Source: Pseudoalteromonas sp. EB27 (GTDB taxonomy: Bacteria > Pseudomonadota > Gammaproteobacteria > Enterobacterales > Alteromonadaceae). From it: a DNA stretch of 64,000 bases. Shown piece by piece: positions 26,536 through 36,456 of the stretch. A program made the translations under genes and the position numbers. The DNA is taken from the NCBI RefSeq assembly GCF_001974875.1, contig NZ_MTQD01000001.1, positions 372,001-436,000 of the forward strand, in the 5' to 3' direction. How positions within the stretch are numbered: the first letter of the stretch is position 1; every line of letters begins with the position of its first letter. The notes under the pieces are model-generated. The model was not told where the DNA came from. It worked only from the letters and a program-made list of their open reading frames with translations, and ran no database searches.

Positions 26536-29109
26536 ATGTTTCTTAAAAGCCTCTTAACAGTGAGCGTTGCTTTGGCAATGGGTGCTGCAAACGCTAACGA
26601 ATTCGTTATTGAAAAACTCGCAAAACCAAGTTCACAACAGGTCTCGTTAACACTCGACCCGAGCCAAGATACATTCACAGGGATGACTGAGATTTCCCTA
26701 GAAGTACTAAAGCCAACAAAATATATTGAGTTAAATGGCGTAGCTTACGCTGTTAAAATGGCGCAACTGCTTGGTGATGAAAGCTGTGATTTAAACAATG
26801 AAATGCTTAAAACAGGTAAAGTTAAATTTAGCTGTGATGAACAAATTCAACCAGGTAAATACACACTTAAAGTTGATTTTTCAGCGCCATATAACCGTCA
26901 AAGTGTTGGTTTATACAAAACATTAGACCAAGGCACACCTTACTTATTTACTCAATTTGAAATGAGTGATGCACGCCGTGCATTTCCTGTTTTTGACGAG
27001 CCAAGTTACAAAATTCCATTTCAGTTAACGATTACTGCGCCTACATCACAAAAAGTATATTCAAATACGCCAGAACTAAAAACAACGGTTGATGGCGATA
27101 TGACCACACACTTTTTTGATAAAACACCGCCAATCCCTTCATACCTAGTGGCAATGGCCGTTGGCCCATTTGAAGAATTAGAAATTAAAGGCATGCCAAT
27201 TCCTGGTCGTGTAATTACGCCACAAGGTAAAATTCACTTAGCCCAATACGCAAAAGAAAATATGCCAAAAGTACTAGGCGCACTTGAAGCGTATTTTGGT
27301 ATTCCTTACGTTTACAAAAAATTAGACTCAGTAGCGGTACCAGAATTTCCATTTGGCGCAATGGAAAACTCAGGCTTAGTTACCTACAGAGAAGATATTT
27401 TACTGGTTGATTTAGCTGCCGCAACACGTAGTAAAAAACAACGTAATGTATCAATTATTGCTCACGAACTTGCTCACCAATGGTACGGTAACTTAGTAAC
27501 CATGAAATGGTGGAACGACTTATGGTTAAACGAAGCGTTTGCTAGCTGGATGGCTGCAAAAATTACTAAGCAGCTTAACCCTGAGTTTGAATCGCACTTA
27601 GACCTGCCACAAAACAACGTAATGGCACTTGATGCACGTTTAAGCACTAAGCCTATTCGTAAGCCAATTAAAACCGAAGCCGACATTATGGATGGTTTAG
27701 GCCTTGCTTACAGTAAAGGCAGCTCAGTACTTGCTATGGTTGAAAACTGGATTGGCGAAGATGCATTTCAAAAAGGTATTCAAAGCTACTTAAAAGAGTT
27801 TTCGTACAAAAATGCTGAAGCGGCTGATTTATGGGAAGCACTAGGCAAAGCATCAAACAAAGATGTAGCAAGCGTTTTAAAATCGTTTATTGAGCAATCC
27901 TCTTTCCCACTAGTTAAAGTGACTCAACAAGGTAGCAAAGTAACTATTTCACAAAGCCGCTTTGTAAATGCAGGTGTGGATGCGCCAGAGCAGCTATGGA
28001 ATGTACCGGTTGCAATTAAGTATGGTGCTGGCGATAAAGTAAAAACAGCAAACGTATTACTTAATAAACAAAGCCAAACGCTAGACTTAGACTTTGAACC
28101 AGAGTGGATTTATCCTGACCAAGGTGCACTAGGCTACTATCGCTGGGTAATGGATGACGCACAATTTAGCGCACTTGTTAAAAAAGCGCCAAGCGTACTG
28201 AGTGACCGTGAGCGCTTAGCGTTACTATCGGCTACTGATGCACTACTTGATGCTGGTGTTATATCTGCTGCTAAGTTAATGCAAACACTTGAAGTGTTCG
28301 TAAGCGATAGCCACCCTCGCGTAGCAAATACCGCACTAGGTTACTTAGTATCGCAACAACGTACTTTTAAAGACGATAGCAATAAAGATTTATGGCCTGA
28401 ATTTATTCGTAATGCGGTAACGCCTGCGGCTAAAAAATATGGCCTAGAAGCTAAAGCGGGAGAAGATGGAGCTATTGCACAACTTCGTGCAGCCGTTGTA
28501 TCACGCTTAGGTTTTGATGGTGAAGATCAAAACGTCATCAAAAAGGCAAAAGAACAAACACAAGTTTATTTAAATGATCCACAAAAAGTAGATCCTTATT
28601 TAGCGGGTACGTACTTAACTCTTGCTGCTTTTCATGGTGACAAAGCGCTGCTTGATCAGTTCATGACAACGTTTAAAACCACAAAAGATCCACAAGTACG
28701 CACTAACATGCTTGCTGCAATGGGCTTTTTTGGCAAACCTGAGTTACAAAAAGCGGTATTAGCTTATAGTTTAACGGATGAAGTAACGGCATCTGACATG
28801 CGCACTATTTTGTCAGGTCAAAGTTATACAGATGAGCGCCAAGCGTTATTTATTGACTGGGTTTACAGTAACTACGATAAAGTAACAGCAAGCTTACCGC
28901 CGTTCTTTATTCCTAACTTACCGTACTTTACAACTGCAAGCTGTAATGCAGAAAGCCTAGCTAAAACAAAAGTATTTTTTAACGAAAAAGTAGCTGATGT
29001 AGCAGGTTACGCTCGTACATTAAGTAAACTTGAAGAAAGCACAAACGATTGTATTGCGCTTAAAACACGCGAACTTGAATCGGTTAATAGCTTCTTAAAA
29101 AGTAAGTAA
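26536..29109 (+). CDS. Exported M1-family metallo-aminopeptidase
   Basis: An 857-residue zinc aminopeptidase with a signal peptide (LLTVSVALAMGAANA), so it works in the periplasm or beyond, unlike cytosolic PepN. The exopeptidase motif GAMEN is near residues 274-278. The zinc site HELAH is at 310-314 with the downstream glutamate in WLNEAFASW. A C-terminal ERAP1-like helical domain follows from about 530. It removes N-terminal residues from peptides, fitting the protein-degrading lifestyle of marine heterotrophs. It stands alone with its own terminator. Confidence 0.95.
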   Translation: MFLKSLLTVSVALAMGAANANEFVIEKLAKPSSQQVSLTLDPSQDTFTGMTEISLEVLKPTKYIELNGVAYAVKMAQLLGDESCDLNNEMLKTGKVKFSCDEQIQPGKYTLKVDFSAPYNRQSVGLYKTLDQGTPYLFTQFEMSDARRAFPVFDEPSYKIPFQLTITAPTSQKVYSNTPELKTTVDGDMTTHFFDKTPPIPSYLVAMAVGPFEELEIKGMPIPGRVITPQGKIHLAQYAKENMPKVLGALEAYFGIPYVYKKLDSVAVPEFPFGAMENSGLVTYREDILLVDLAAATRSKKQRNVSIIAHELAHQWYGNLVTMKWWNDLWLNEAFASWMAAKITKQLNPEFESHLDLPQNNVMALDARLSTKPIRKPIKTEADIMDGLGLAYSKGSSVLAMVENWIGEDAFQKGIQSYLKEFSYKNAEAADLWEALGKASNKDVASVLKSFIEQSSFPLVKVTQQGSKVTISQSRFVNAGVDAPEQLWNVPVAIKYGAGDKVKTANVLLNKQSQTLDLDFEPEWIYPDQGALGYYRWVMDDAQFSALVKKAPSVLSDRERLALLSATDALLDAGVISAAKLMQTLEVFVSDSHPRVANTALGYLVSQQRTFKDDSNKDLWPEFIRNAVTPAAKKYGLEAKAGEDGAIAQLRAAVVSRLGFDGEDQNVIKKAKEQTQVYLNDPQKVDPYLAGTYLTLAAFHGDKALLDQFMTTFKTTKDPQVRTNMLAAMGFFGKPELQKAVLAYSLTDEVTASDMRTILSGQSYTDERQALFIDWVYSNYDKVTASLPPFFIPNLPYFTTASCNAESLAKTKVFFNEKVADVAGYARTLSKLEESTNDCIALKTRELESVNSFLKSK

Positions 29110-29136
29110 CTCTTAGTTATTAAGCTATAAAAATAC

Positions 29137-29168
29137 AAAAGCCGCTGAATATAAATTCAGCGGCTTTT
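29137..29168. terminator. Bidirectional terminator after the aminopeptidase gene
   Basis: GCCGCTGAAT (29141-29150) pairs with ATTCAGCGGC (29155-29164) around a 4-base loop, with flanking A and T runs. It lies between convergent genes and should stop both. Confidence 0.9.
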
Positions 29169-29184
29169 TACGTTTTATATAAAA

Positions 29185-29550
29185 TTAGTTACCAATAATC
29201 ATAGTTAGCTTGGCTATAAAGTCTTTTGCTGCTTGCTCAGAATTTATTTTAAATGCCACGCCATAGTGAATAGGTTGGGCGCTTTTAAAAATACGCGTAG
29301 GAAAGCGTGTCATCTCGCTGCTATGAAAGTACCCTTGAGCACGCGTTACGCCATCAATATCACTAAAATCATCACTAAACACTTCAAATGCGGGGCGAAT
29401 TACTATTTTACCCTTGCCACTTTCGCTGTGGGTATAAAATGCTTCTTTAGAGTTTACTAACATGTACTCTGCAATATTTTTAATCTTAAAATTACTTCTA
29501 CACTGTAATTTAATAAGCTGTTCTGTCAGCTCGTCTGCACTATAAGCCAC
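29185..29550 (-). CDS. Conserved-looking hypothetical protein (121 aa)
   Basis: A 121-residue protein that I do not recognise. It has no signal peptide or membrane segment and a mixed alpha/beta composition (SADELTEQLIKLQCRSNFKIKNIAEYML at the start, then VIRPAFEVFSDDF). It ends against the aminopeptidase terminator. The upstream neighbour on the same strand is an exported propeller-like protein 76 bases away, but co-transcription is not established. Confidence 0.6.
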   Translation of the reverse strand: MAYSADELTEQLIKLQCRSNFKIKNIAEYMLVNSKEAFYTHSESGKGKIVIRPAFEVFSDDFSDIDGVTRAQGYFHSSEMTRFPTRIFKSAQPIHYGVAFKINSEQAAKDFIAKLTMIIGN

Positions 29551-29626
29551 GTGTAATCCCTATTAGTTAAATTTACGCATTAGATTAACGCATACACACA
29601 ATAAAATCTGAATTTATTTGCCTACT

Positions 29627-30502
29627 TTACTTCGTTATATCACATACAAAAGCGAGTTTTTCATTGTTGAAACTCATTCTTGTTATATTTGTTTCGCAGT
29701 AAGTGCTTAAATTAAGCCATTGCGATACTTCGTCACTGCCCTCAAGCTTGCGTTGATAAACGCGGTTCTTAATTGCGTAAGCGATAGTTGCATCATCTTT
29801 CAAAATAAAATCTTGTACTTGAGCCGGCAATCTTAGTAAGTCTTCAACTTGTTTATCTTGTGGATTAAAACTCGCTAAAATGTGTTGCTCGTTTTTAGTG
29901 TAACTAAATAAAAATGTAGCCGTCGCGTTATTATAAATAAGTGTTCGGCCAATATTGCTGGCAGCTATTTTTCCCTTTGCTTCTTCAACTGATGTATATT
30001 GAAGGGTATGAGGCTTTCCTAAAATAAACATCACTAAATCATTTTGAACGCCCCAAGCGTGGTATCCAACAGGCTCAATCCAATCAAAAATACGACTTGG
30101 CGCATCTTCGTTTTTACGTGGGTATCGCCACAACTTTTGTTTACCATCCGCCTCAACAACAATCGCTGATACTGCATCACCACTAGGCATAACAGTTGGT
30201 GAATATTCGCTTACGGGAGAGTTACTGATATTAGTTACTTGTTTTGATGTTAAGTCATAATAAGCAATATCGGTTTGGCCCTGCCCATCTGTAATGACCT
30301 CATGAGTAAAATATAAACCGTCGCTTGTTAAGTATGGTTGGTTGTTATAACTATTTTTATCACTCACTATACTAACTTGTACCCCATAAGGCGTATTTAA
30401 ATCAGCAAGTAATACTTGGCTTTTTGGCATGCTAGCCTGCGCCATAATTGGGCTAAGCGCTGCTATAGAAAATACCCCAAGTAATGGTTTAATAAGTTTC
30501 AT
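29627..30502 (-). CDS. Exported TolB-like beta-propeller protein
   Basis: A 291-residue protein with a signal peptide (MKLIKPLLGVFSIAALSPIMAQA). Repeats with the feel of PD40/TolB blades occur: NNQPYLTSDGLYFTHE followed by DIAYYDLTSKQVTNIS, and EYSPTVMPSGDAVSAI followed by KLWRYPR. It probably forms a partial propeller in the periplasm. Function is unknown. I chose ATG 30502 because GAGA-rich sequence lies before it and the signal peptide begins there; an upstream ATG at 30529 would add nine residues. Confidence 0.75.
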   Translation of the reverse strand: MKLIKPLLGVFSIAALSPIMAQASMPKSQVLLADLNTPYGVQVSIVSDKNSYNNQPYLTSDGLYFTHEVITDGQGQTDIAYYDLTSKQVTNISNSPVSEYSPTVMPSGDAVSAIVVEADGKQKLWRYPRKNEDAPSRIFDWIEPVGYHAWGVQNDLVMFILGKPHTLQYTSVEEAKGKIAASNIGRTLIYNNATATFLFSYTKNEQHILASFNPQDKQVEDLLRLPAQVQDFILKDDATIAYAIKNRVYQRKLEGSDEVSQWLNLSTYCETNITRMSFNNEKLAFVCDITK

Positions 30503-30659
30503 GCTTTCTCTCGTTTTAATTTTAAGCACCTCATGATAACGTTATTTGCTGATGACGTCACTTGAGCTAAGTCAGTCAACTCTTAAGATACCCAAACGAC
30601 TTAAAATAATGTTAAGTTTAGTCTGGTTATAAAACCTGGTCCTAAAAAAGAGAATTAAC

Positions 30660-31559
30660 ATGTCAGCTAAAAATCCTATTATTGCGATTACGGGTTCGTC
30701 TGGTGCGGGTACAACCACCACAACCAATGCAATTAAACATATTTTCCGTAGCCTTAATATTGAAGCGGCTTTTATCGAAGGAGATAGCTTTCATCGTTAC
30801 ACTCGCCCTGAAATGGATAAAAAAGTACGTGAAGCGCAACAAGAAAATAAACACATTAGTTACTTTGGCCGAGAGGCAAATGACTTTGGTTCTTTAGAAG
30901 CGTTGTTTGAAAACTATAGTGAAACAGGCCAAGGTAAGTTACGCCGTTATTTACACACCTTTGATGAAGCCGTTCCATACAATCAATTACCGGGTACATT
31001 TACTCCTTGGCAAGACCTTGATAGCAATACCGATATTTTGTTTTATGAAGGATTGCACGGCGGCGTAGTTGATCAAGATGTAGACGTTGCAAAGCATGTT
31101 GATTTATTAATAGGCATGGTGCCTATTATTAACCTTGAATGGATTCAAAAATTAATACGCGACACATCCGAACGCGGCCATTCTCGCGAAGCGGTTATGG
31201 GCTCTATTGTGCGCAGTATGGATGACTATATAAATCATATTACCCCGCAATTTTCTCGTACCCATATTAATTTTCAGCGAGTGCCTACTGTTGACACCTC
31301 AAATCCATTTAGCGCCAAAGATATTCCATCACTCGATGAAAGTTTTGTAGTTATTCGCTTTAGAGGAATTGATGATGTTGATTTTCCTTATTATTTACGC
31401 ATGATCGAAGGCAGTTTTATGTCTCGTATAAATACACTTGTAGTACCAGGCGGTAAAATGGGCTTAGCTATGGAGCTTGTGCTTACCCCATTGATTAAAG
31501 ATATTATTTTGAAAAAGCGTGCACTGGAAAATCTAGCTCCTCTCGATTTGCCTATTTAA
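30660..31559 (+). CDS. prkB: PrkB-type phosphoribulokinase-like kinase
   Basis: A 299-residue P-loop kinase of the phosphoribulokinase/uridine kinase family. The Walker A motif GSSGAGTTT is at residues 12-20, followed by FIEGDSFHRYTRPEMD and the LFYEGLHGG Walker B segment. It matches the PrkB form found in many heterotrophic proteobacteria that have no Calvin cycle. The physiological substrate there is unclear. There is no RuBisCO in the window. Confidence 0.9.
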   Translation: MSAKNPIIAITGSSGAGTTTTTNAIKHIFRSLNIEAAFIEGDSFHRYTRPEMDKKVREAQQENKHISYFGREANDFGSLEALFENYSETGQGKLRRYLHTFDEAVPYNQLPGTFTPWQDLDSNTDILFYEGLHGGVVDQDVDVAKHVDLLIGMVPIINLEWIQKLIRDTSERGHSREAVMGSIVRSMDDYINHITPQFSRTHINFQRVPTVDTSNPFSAKDIPSLDESFVVIRFRGIDDVDFPYYLRMIEGSFMSRINTLVVPGGKMGLAMELVLTPLIKDIILKKRALENLAPLDLPI

Positions 31560-31621
31560 CTCCTCTTCTAAGATTGAGCCAACTCACGTACACTGCTGAT
31601 TTTACTCAAGGTCAGATCAGC

Positions 31622-32167
31622 ATGTCACAACAATTAAAAATTATTGTCGGTTCTAAAAATCCTGTAAAAATAAATGCCGCTAAACATATTTTTACTATGT
31701 ATTTTCCAGAATGTATCATTGATTGTGAAGGTGTGAATGCTCCCTCAGGCGTGCCCGATCAGCCTATCGGCGAAGACGAAACACGTATTGGCGCGCAAAA
31801 CCGCGTAAATTATTGCAAAGAGCACCACCAAGCTCACTATTACGTTGCAATGGAGGGCGGTGCTGAGCAATTTAGCTATGGTGCAGCAACCTTTGCTTAC
31901 GTAGTTATTGATAATGCGTTAAATCAAGTTGTAGGGCGCAGCAGCAACCTTCCTCTACCCCAAGTACTTTATAATGCTTTACTTAAAGGTGAAGAACTTG
32001 GCGATGTAATGGACAAAGCATTTAATACCACCAACGTTAAACAAAAAGGTGGCGCTATTGGTCTACTTACAAACAATCATGCCACTCGGGAAAGTACCTA
32101 CACACAAGCACTCACTTTAGCTATGGCGCCTTTTTTACACCCTGAGCTATATAGCCAAACAAATTAA
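31622..32167 (+). CDS. yjjX: Inosine/xanthosine triphosphatase YjjX
   Basis: An enzyme of 181 residues that hydrolyses non-canonical purine triphosphates such as ITP and XTP to keep them out of nucleic acids. The opening IIVGSKNPVKINAAKHIF, the central PIGEDETRIGAQNR and the VAMEGGAE motif define the YjjX family. I chose ATG 31622 because an upstream TTG start (31574) would add 16 residues beyond the family's usual N-terminus. yjjG follows 13 bases downstream, so the two nucleotide-housekeeping genes are likely co-expressed. Confidence 0.93.
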   Translation: MSQQLKIIVGSKNPVKINAAKHIFTMYFPECIIDCEGVNAPSGVPDQPIGEDETRIGAQNRVNYCKEHHQAHYYVAMEGGAEQFSYGAATFAYVVIDNALNQVVGRSSNLPLPQVLYNALLKGEELGDVMDKAFNTTNVKQKGGAIGLLTNNHATRESTYTQALTLAMAPFLHPELYSQTN

Positions 32168-32180
32168 TTTAGGAAGTTTA

Positions 32181-32855
32181 ATGAAGTACAACTATGTATT
32201 GTTTGATGCAGACGAAACCTTATTTAGGTTTGATATTTTAGCGGGTATGACTCGCATGTTTAAAGCTTACAACGTAGATTTTAGCCAAGACGATTATATT
32301 CATTATCAAAAAACCAATAAGCAGCTGTGGGTTGATTATCAAGATGGCGCTATTAGCGCAGATTACTTACAAGTAACACGCTTTAATGAGTGGGCTGTAA
32401 AACTTAATGTGCCAGCAAAAGAGCTAAATGATGCTTTTTTAGATTCTATGGCGCAAATTTGCGAGCCATTACCTGGTGCTATTGAGCTTTTAAATAAACT
32501 TAAGCCGCATGCTAAGTTAGGTATTATAACTAACGGATTTGCCCGCTTGCAAACCGTACGCCTTGAGCATACTGGCTTAAAAAATATGTTTGAATGGTTA
32601 GTTATATCTGAGCTTGTAGGTATAGCAAAACCGAATAAAGCGATTTTCGAGCACACATTTGAGCTAATGGGTAACCCAGATAAATGCGAGATACTTATGG
32701 TAGGTGATACAGCGGCAAGTGACATACTTGGCGGCAACAATGCCGGTATTGATACTTGCTGGTTACAGCACCCTGGTGAGCGATTAGCCGACGGAATAAA
32801 GCCAACCTATACAGTAACTAATTTAAATCAGTTACAAACTCTTTTAGAGTTATAA
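32181..32855 (+). CDS. yjjG: Pyrimidine 5'-nucleotidase YjjG (HAD family)
   Basis: A 224-residue HAD hydrolase that dephosphorylates nucleoside monophosphates, especially non-canonical pyrimidines. HAD motif I is FDADETLF near residues 8-15, motif II is IITNGFA, motif III is KPNKAIFEH, and motif IV is MVGDTAASDILGG. The helical cap fits YjjG. GGAAG is upstream at fair spacing. It follows yjjX as in a nucleotide-pool cleansing operon. Confidence 0.93.
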   Translation: MKYNYVLFDADETLFRFDILAGMTRMFKAYNVDFSQDDYIHYQKTNKQLWVDYQDGAISADYLQVTRFNEWAVKLNVPAKELNDAFLDSMAQICEPLPGAIELLNKLKPHAKLGIITNGFARLQTVRLEHTGLKNMFEWLVISELVGIAKPNKAIFEHTFELMGNPDKCEILMVGDTAASDILGGNNAGIDTCWLQHPGERLADGIKPTYTVTNLNQLQTLLEL

Positions 32856-32872
32856 TAAAGTAAATTTCACGC

Positions 32873-32904
32873 AAAAAAAATGACGCTAATAAGCGTCATT
32901 TTTT
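32873..32904. terminator. Bidirectional terminator between yjjG and lpxC
   Basis: AAAAAATGACGCT pairs with AGCGTCATTTTTT around a short loop. The long A and T runs on either side give a good terminator on both strands. It ends the yjjG transcript and the whole dcw-lpxC transcript. Confidence 0.92.
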
Positions 32905-32936
32905 ATAACTGTTTTTCGAGCTTCGCTATAACGCTT

Positions 32937-33848
32937 TTAAGCGTGGGCTAACTCAAGACCGGGTGCAGGCATCGTCACAGGCGTTTCAAATGTTGCCCAC
33001 TCCCATGCTGACTCTGTTGCCATAATTTTACGAAGTAATTTATTATTTAAATCATGACCTGACTTAAATGCAGTTACTTTACCTAAAAGGTTATGGCCTG
33101 TCATAAACATGTCACCAACACAGTCTAATATCTTGTGCTTAACGAACTCGTCGCTATAACGTAAACCGTTAGGATTTAAAACTTTGAATTCATCAAGTAC
33201 AACTGCACTATCCATGCTCCCACCTAGCGCTAGGTTGTTTGCATGCATGTATTCAATATCTTTCATAAATCCAAAAGTACGCGCACGGCTAATTTCTTCA
33301 ATAAAGCTTTGCGTTGTTATATCCAACCCAATACGTTGGCGACTTTCATTGATAGCAGGGTGGTTAAATGCAATCTCAAAGTCGATATGAAAACCATCAT
33401 ATGGTTCAACTTCAGCCCATTTACCATCTTCTTCAATGCGTACTTTTTCTTTAATACGGATAAAGCGTTTAGCAACGTTTTGCTCTTCAATTCCGCCTTT
33501 CTGCAACAAATATATGAATGGTAATGCACTACCATCCATAATCGGCACTTCTGAGCTATCTAATTCTACAATTAAATTATCAATGCCCATTGCAGCAACA
33601 GCTGCAATAAGATGCTCAGTAGTCGATAAGCGAACACCATCTTTGTTAATTAAACAGGTACACAACTGCGTATCACCAACGGCTTCAGGTGTTGTTTCAA
33701 AATCAACAACCGGATCAAGGTCGACACGACGAAATACAATCCCAGTATTTGCGCTCGCAGGTCGGAGAGTTATTGTGACCTTCTCACCTTTATGAAGTCC
33801 AATTCCTATGGCTTTGACTACTTCTGCAATCGTACGCTGTTTAATCAT
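32937..33848 (-). CDS. lpxC: UDP-3-O-acyl-N-acetylglucosamine deacetylase
   Basis: This zinc enzyme catalyses the committed step of lipid A synthesis. With the start at ATG 33848 ([17 protein letters not shown]) it has 303 residues, the family length. Upstream in-frame codons would add 29 residues with no similarity to LpxC. The zinc-binding histidines are visible in TTEHLIAA and in [11 protein letters not shown], and the catalytic GHDLNNKL follows. It is the last gene of the dcw cluster, with its own promoter in the 106-base gap after ftsZ. The secM/secA genes that follow in E. coli are absent. Confidence 0.97.
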   Translation of the reverse strand: MIKQRTIAEVVKAIGIGLHKGEKVTITLRPASANTGIVFRRVDLDPVVDFETTPEAVGDTQLCTCLINKDGVRLSTTEHLIAAVAAMGIDNLIVELDSSEVPIMDGSALPFIYLLQKGGIEEQNVAKRFIRIKEKVRIEEDGKWAEVEPYDGFHIDFEIAFNHPAINESRQRIGLDITTQSFIEEISRARTFGFMKDIEYMHANNLALGGSMDSAVVLDEFKVLNPNGLRYSDEFVKHKILDCVGDMFMTGHNLLGKVTAFKSGHDLNNKLLRKIMATESAWEWATFETPVTMPAPGLELAHA

Positions 33849-33888
33849 AGGTATGCTCACTTTTAAATCAGTTACAGTTATATGGCGG

Positions 33889-33917
33889 AGTTTAACATAA
33901 ATCCTTTTGCCTTTCAA
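33889..33917 (-). promoter_or_regulatory. Sigma-70-type promoter for lpxC
   Basis: On the minus strand TTGAAA (33917-33912), a 17-base spacer, and TAAACT (33894-33889) make a good sigma-70 promoter about 40 bases upstream of the lpxC start codon. It would let lpxC be expressed apart from the division genes. Confidence 0.6.
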
Positions 33918-33954
33918 TATTCGTACATATTTCAAACAAAAGTATTGTTAAATG

Positions 33955-35202
33955 TTAATCAGCCTGCTTACGTAAAAAAGCGGGGATATCAAAATAATCA
34001 CCACCTTCTGATTTATCCGCTTTTTTACTGTTTTGCGCTGAAGAGCTTGATGCACTGCTTGAGCTCGTTGAAGGCGCTTTTTCTTTACTTTGCGCTTGCT
34101 CTTTAGCAGTGTTTTCTTCAGTGTTTGTATCTTGGCTTGCAAAGCTTGGTACGTACATACTGCTCGTTTGGTTTGATGTGCTTGCAACATCAGAACCTGA
34201 TGCTTTTTTAAAGCCGTTATCAACAATACCAAACTGTGGACGACGATCGCCGCCTAAGCCAGTTGCAACAACCGTTACACGTAGCTCATCAGTCATTTCT
34301 GGGTCGATTACCGCACCAACAACAACCGTTGCGTTTTCTGACGCAAGTGCTTTAACGTGATTACCAACAATTTCAAATTCTTCAATCGCAATGTCCATAC
34401 CTGCGGTAATATTAACTAATATGCCTTTAGCACCTGTTAAATCAACGTCTTCTAGTAGTGGGCTTGAGATAGCCGCTTCTGCTGCTTCTTGTGCACGATC
34501 AGGACCTGACGCAGACGCCGTTCCCATCATTGCAGTACCCATTGCAGACATTACAGTTCTAACATCGGCGAAATCCACGTTAATTAAACCAGAACGTGTA
34601 ATTAGCTCTGCTATACCTTGTACCGCACCAAATAATACGTCATTAGCTTTAGCGAAGGCATCTAGAAGTGTAGTCCCTTTTCCTAAAACTTTAAGCAATT
34701 TATTGTTCGGAATTGTAATAAGTGAATCTACAATTTCTGACAATTCATTAATGCCTTGTTCAGCGGCTGCTGCACGTTTTTTACCTTCAAAATCAAAAGG
34801 ACGTGTTACAACTGCAACAGTTAAAATACCTAGCTCTTTTGCTATTTTAGCAACTACCGGTGCTGCACCAGTACCTGTACCACCGCCCATACCTGCTGCA
34901 ATAAAGACCATATCGGCGCCTTCAAGGCTGGCACGAATTGTATCTGCATCTTCTTCAGCCGACTTACGGCCTACTTCAGGGTTTGCGCCCGCACCCAACC
35001 CAGAGGTTATTTGCGTGCCTAGCTGAACTGTAATATCGGCTGCAGAGTTACGTAATGCTTGCGCATCAGTATTAGCGGCTATAAAACGCACGCCTTCTAT
35101 TTGTTGTTTTACCATGTGCTCAACAGCGTTACCGCCACCACCGCCCACGCCGATTACTTTTATTACAGCTTCTTCGCTGTGTTGTTCCATTATATCAAAC
35201 AT
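33955..35202 (-). CDS. ftsZ: Cell division GTPase FtsZ
   Basis: This tubulin homologue polymerises into the Z-ring at midcell. It has 415 residues. The GTP-binding signature GGGTGTG is at residues 106-112, NTDAQAL near 45, and the catalytic T7-loop NVDFADV further on. A long acidic, Ser/Gln-rich linker (about 320-400) leads to the conserved tail [14 protein letters not shown], which binds FtsA and ZipA. GGAG at eight bases supports the first ATG; a second at 35190 is possible. It lies 21 bases after ftsA. Confidence 0.98.
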   Translation of the reverse strand: MFDIMEQHSEEAVIKVIGVGGGGGNAVEHMVKQQIEGVRFIAANTDAQALRNSAADITVQLGTQITSGLGAGANPEVGRKSAEEDADTIRASLEGADMVFIAAGMGGGTGTGAAPVVAKIAKELGILTVAVVTRPFDFEGKKRAAAAEQGINELSEIVDSLITIPNNKLLKVLGKGTTLLDAFAKANDVLFGAVQGIAELITRSGLINVDFADVRTVMSAMGTAMMGTASASGPDRAQEAAEAAISSPLLEDVDLTGAKGILVNITAGMDIAIEEFEIVGNHVKALASENATVVVGAVIDPEMTDELRVTVVATGLGGDRRPQFGIVDNGFKKASGSDVASTSNQTSSMYVPSFASQDTNTEENTAKEQAQSKEKAPSTSSSSASSSSAQNSKKADKSEGGDYFDIPAFLRKQAD

Positions 35203-35223
35203 GTTTACTCTCCGACTTGAGTC

Positions 35224-36456
35224 TTAAAACTCGCCTTGGAACCATTTAGTAATGCGGTTCCACCAATTATTGTTATCCTCTGCTTTCGACTTTTGTGCAT
35301 TCATCGATTGCATGGTACGCCCGTATTGTAACAAACCAACAGCGGTTGCGTACGAAGGATCATCTACATAGTCTGTCAAACCAACCATCCCGATTGGTTT
35401 GCCTATTCTTACTGGCATTTGGAAGATGTCTTCTGCCACTTCCATCGCGCCAGTCATTTTAGCAGTTCCGCCTGTAATAACGAGACCTGCCGCAATTTGG
35501 TCTTCTAAGCCTGAACGACGAATTTCTTCCATCGCAAGCTCAAATAATTCTCTAAAACGAGGCTCTACCACCTCAGATAATGTATGGCGCGACATTAACC
35601 TTGCTGGTCGTCCGCCTACACTTGGTACTTCAATTGTGTCTTCGCTACTGGCCATTTGGCTACTAGCACATGCGTATTGTACTTTGAGTGACTCGGCATG
35701 TGATATAGGTGTGCGAAATATTTTTGCAATATCACCAGTAACTTGGTTACCCGCCACTGGAATAACCGCAGAGTGACGAAGTGCACCATTAATATAAATG
35801 GTGATATCCATAGTGCCGCCACCAATATCAAGTACTGCAACACCTAGCTCTTTTTCGTCATCTGTTAGTACAGAATAACATGACGCTAATGCAGTAAAGA
35901 TAAGCTGATCGACTTCAAGACCACAACGCTCTACACATTTCTCGATATTTTTTGCCATATCGTTTGAGCACGTAATAATGTGTGCACGCGCTTCCATACG
36001 AACACCGCTCATGCCTAATGGGTTTTTAATCCCCTCTTGCATATCGATGCTGTACTCTTGCGGTAATGCATGCAGCATTTTACGCTCTGCCGAAATAGGC
36101 ACAGAACGCGCAATATGAATTACATTTTCAATGTCTTCGTCAGTGACTTCGGTGTTATTAATTGCCACCACGCCACTTTCGTTTTGGCACTGTATGTGTT
36201 TGCCAGAAATCCCCAAATACACAGAGCTAATACGACAATCAGCCATTAACTCGGCTTCGTCTATTGCTCGGCGAATAGACTCAGACACTAAGTTTAAATC
36301 GTTAACGCCGCCTTTATCCATACCATGAGATACTTGGCTGCCCACACCAACAATGCTGAGCTTGTTATCTGCGGTGATTTCACCTACCGTGGCAACCACT
36401 TTCGAGGTGCCAACGTCTAACCCTATTACTAGGTTTCTTTCTGCTGACTTAGTCAT
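35224..36456 (-). CDS. ftsA: Cell division protein FtsA
   Basis: This actin-like ATPase anchors FtsZ filaments to the membrane and recruits late divisome proteins. It has 410 residues. The nucleotide-binding motifs VIGLDVGTSKVVA (residues 11-23) and VAVLDIGGGTMDIT are clear. The C-terminal amphipathic membrane-targeting helix NRITKWFQGEF ends the protein. Its start overlaps ftsQ by four bases. Confidence 0.98.
   Translation of the reverse strand: MTKSAERNLVIGLDVGTSKVVATVGEITADNKLSIVGVGSQVSHGMDKGGVNDLNLVSESIRRAIDEAELMADCRISSVYLGISGKHIQCQNESGVVAINNTEVTDEDIENVIHIARSVPISAERKMLHALPQEYSIDMQEGIKNPLGMSGVRMEARAHIITCSNDMAKNIEKCVERCGLEVDQLIFTALASCYSVLTDDEKELGVAVLDIGGGTMDITIYINGALRHSAVIPVAGNQVTGDIAKIFRTPISHAESLKVQYACASSQMASSEDTIEVPSVGGRPARLMSRHTLSEVVEPRFRELFELAMEEIRRSGLEDQIAAGLVITGGTAKMTGAMEVAEDIFQMPVRIGKPIGMVGLTDYVDDPSYATAVGLLQYGRTMQSMNAQKSKAEDNNNWWNRITKWFQGEF

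Noticed and set aside
34391..35026. A 211-codon open frame antisense to ftsZ
   Set aside because: Long shadow frames are expected opposite conserved AT-rich genes; composition is Ser/Pro/Ala-rich with no recognisable domain.
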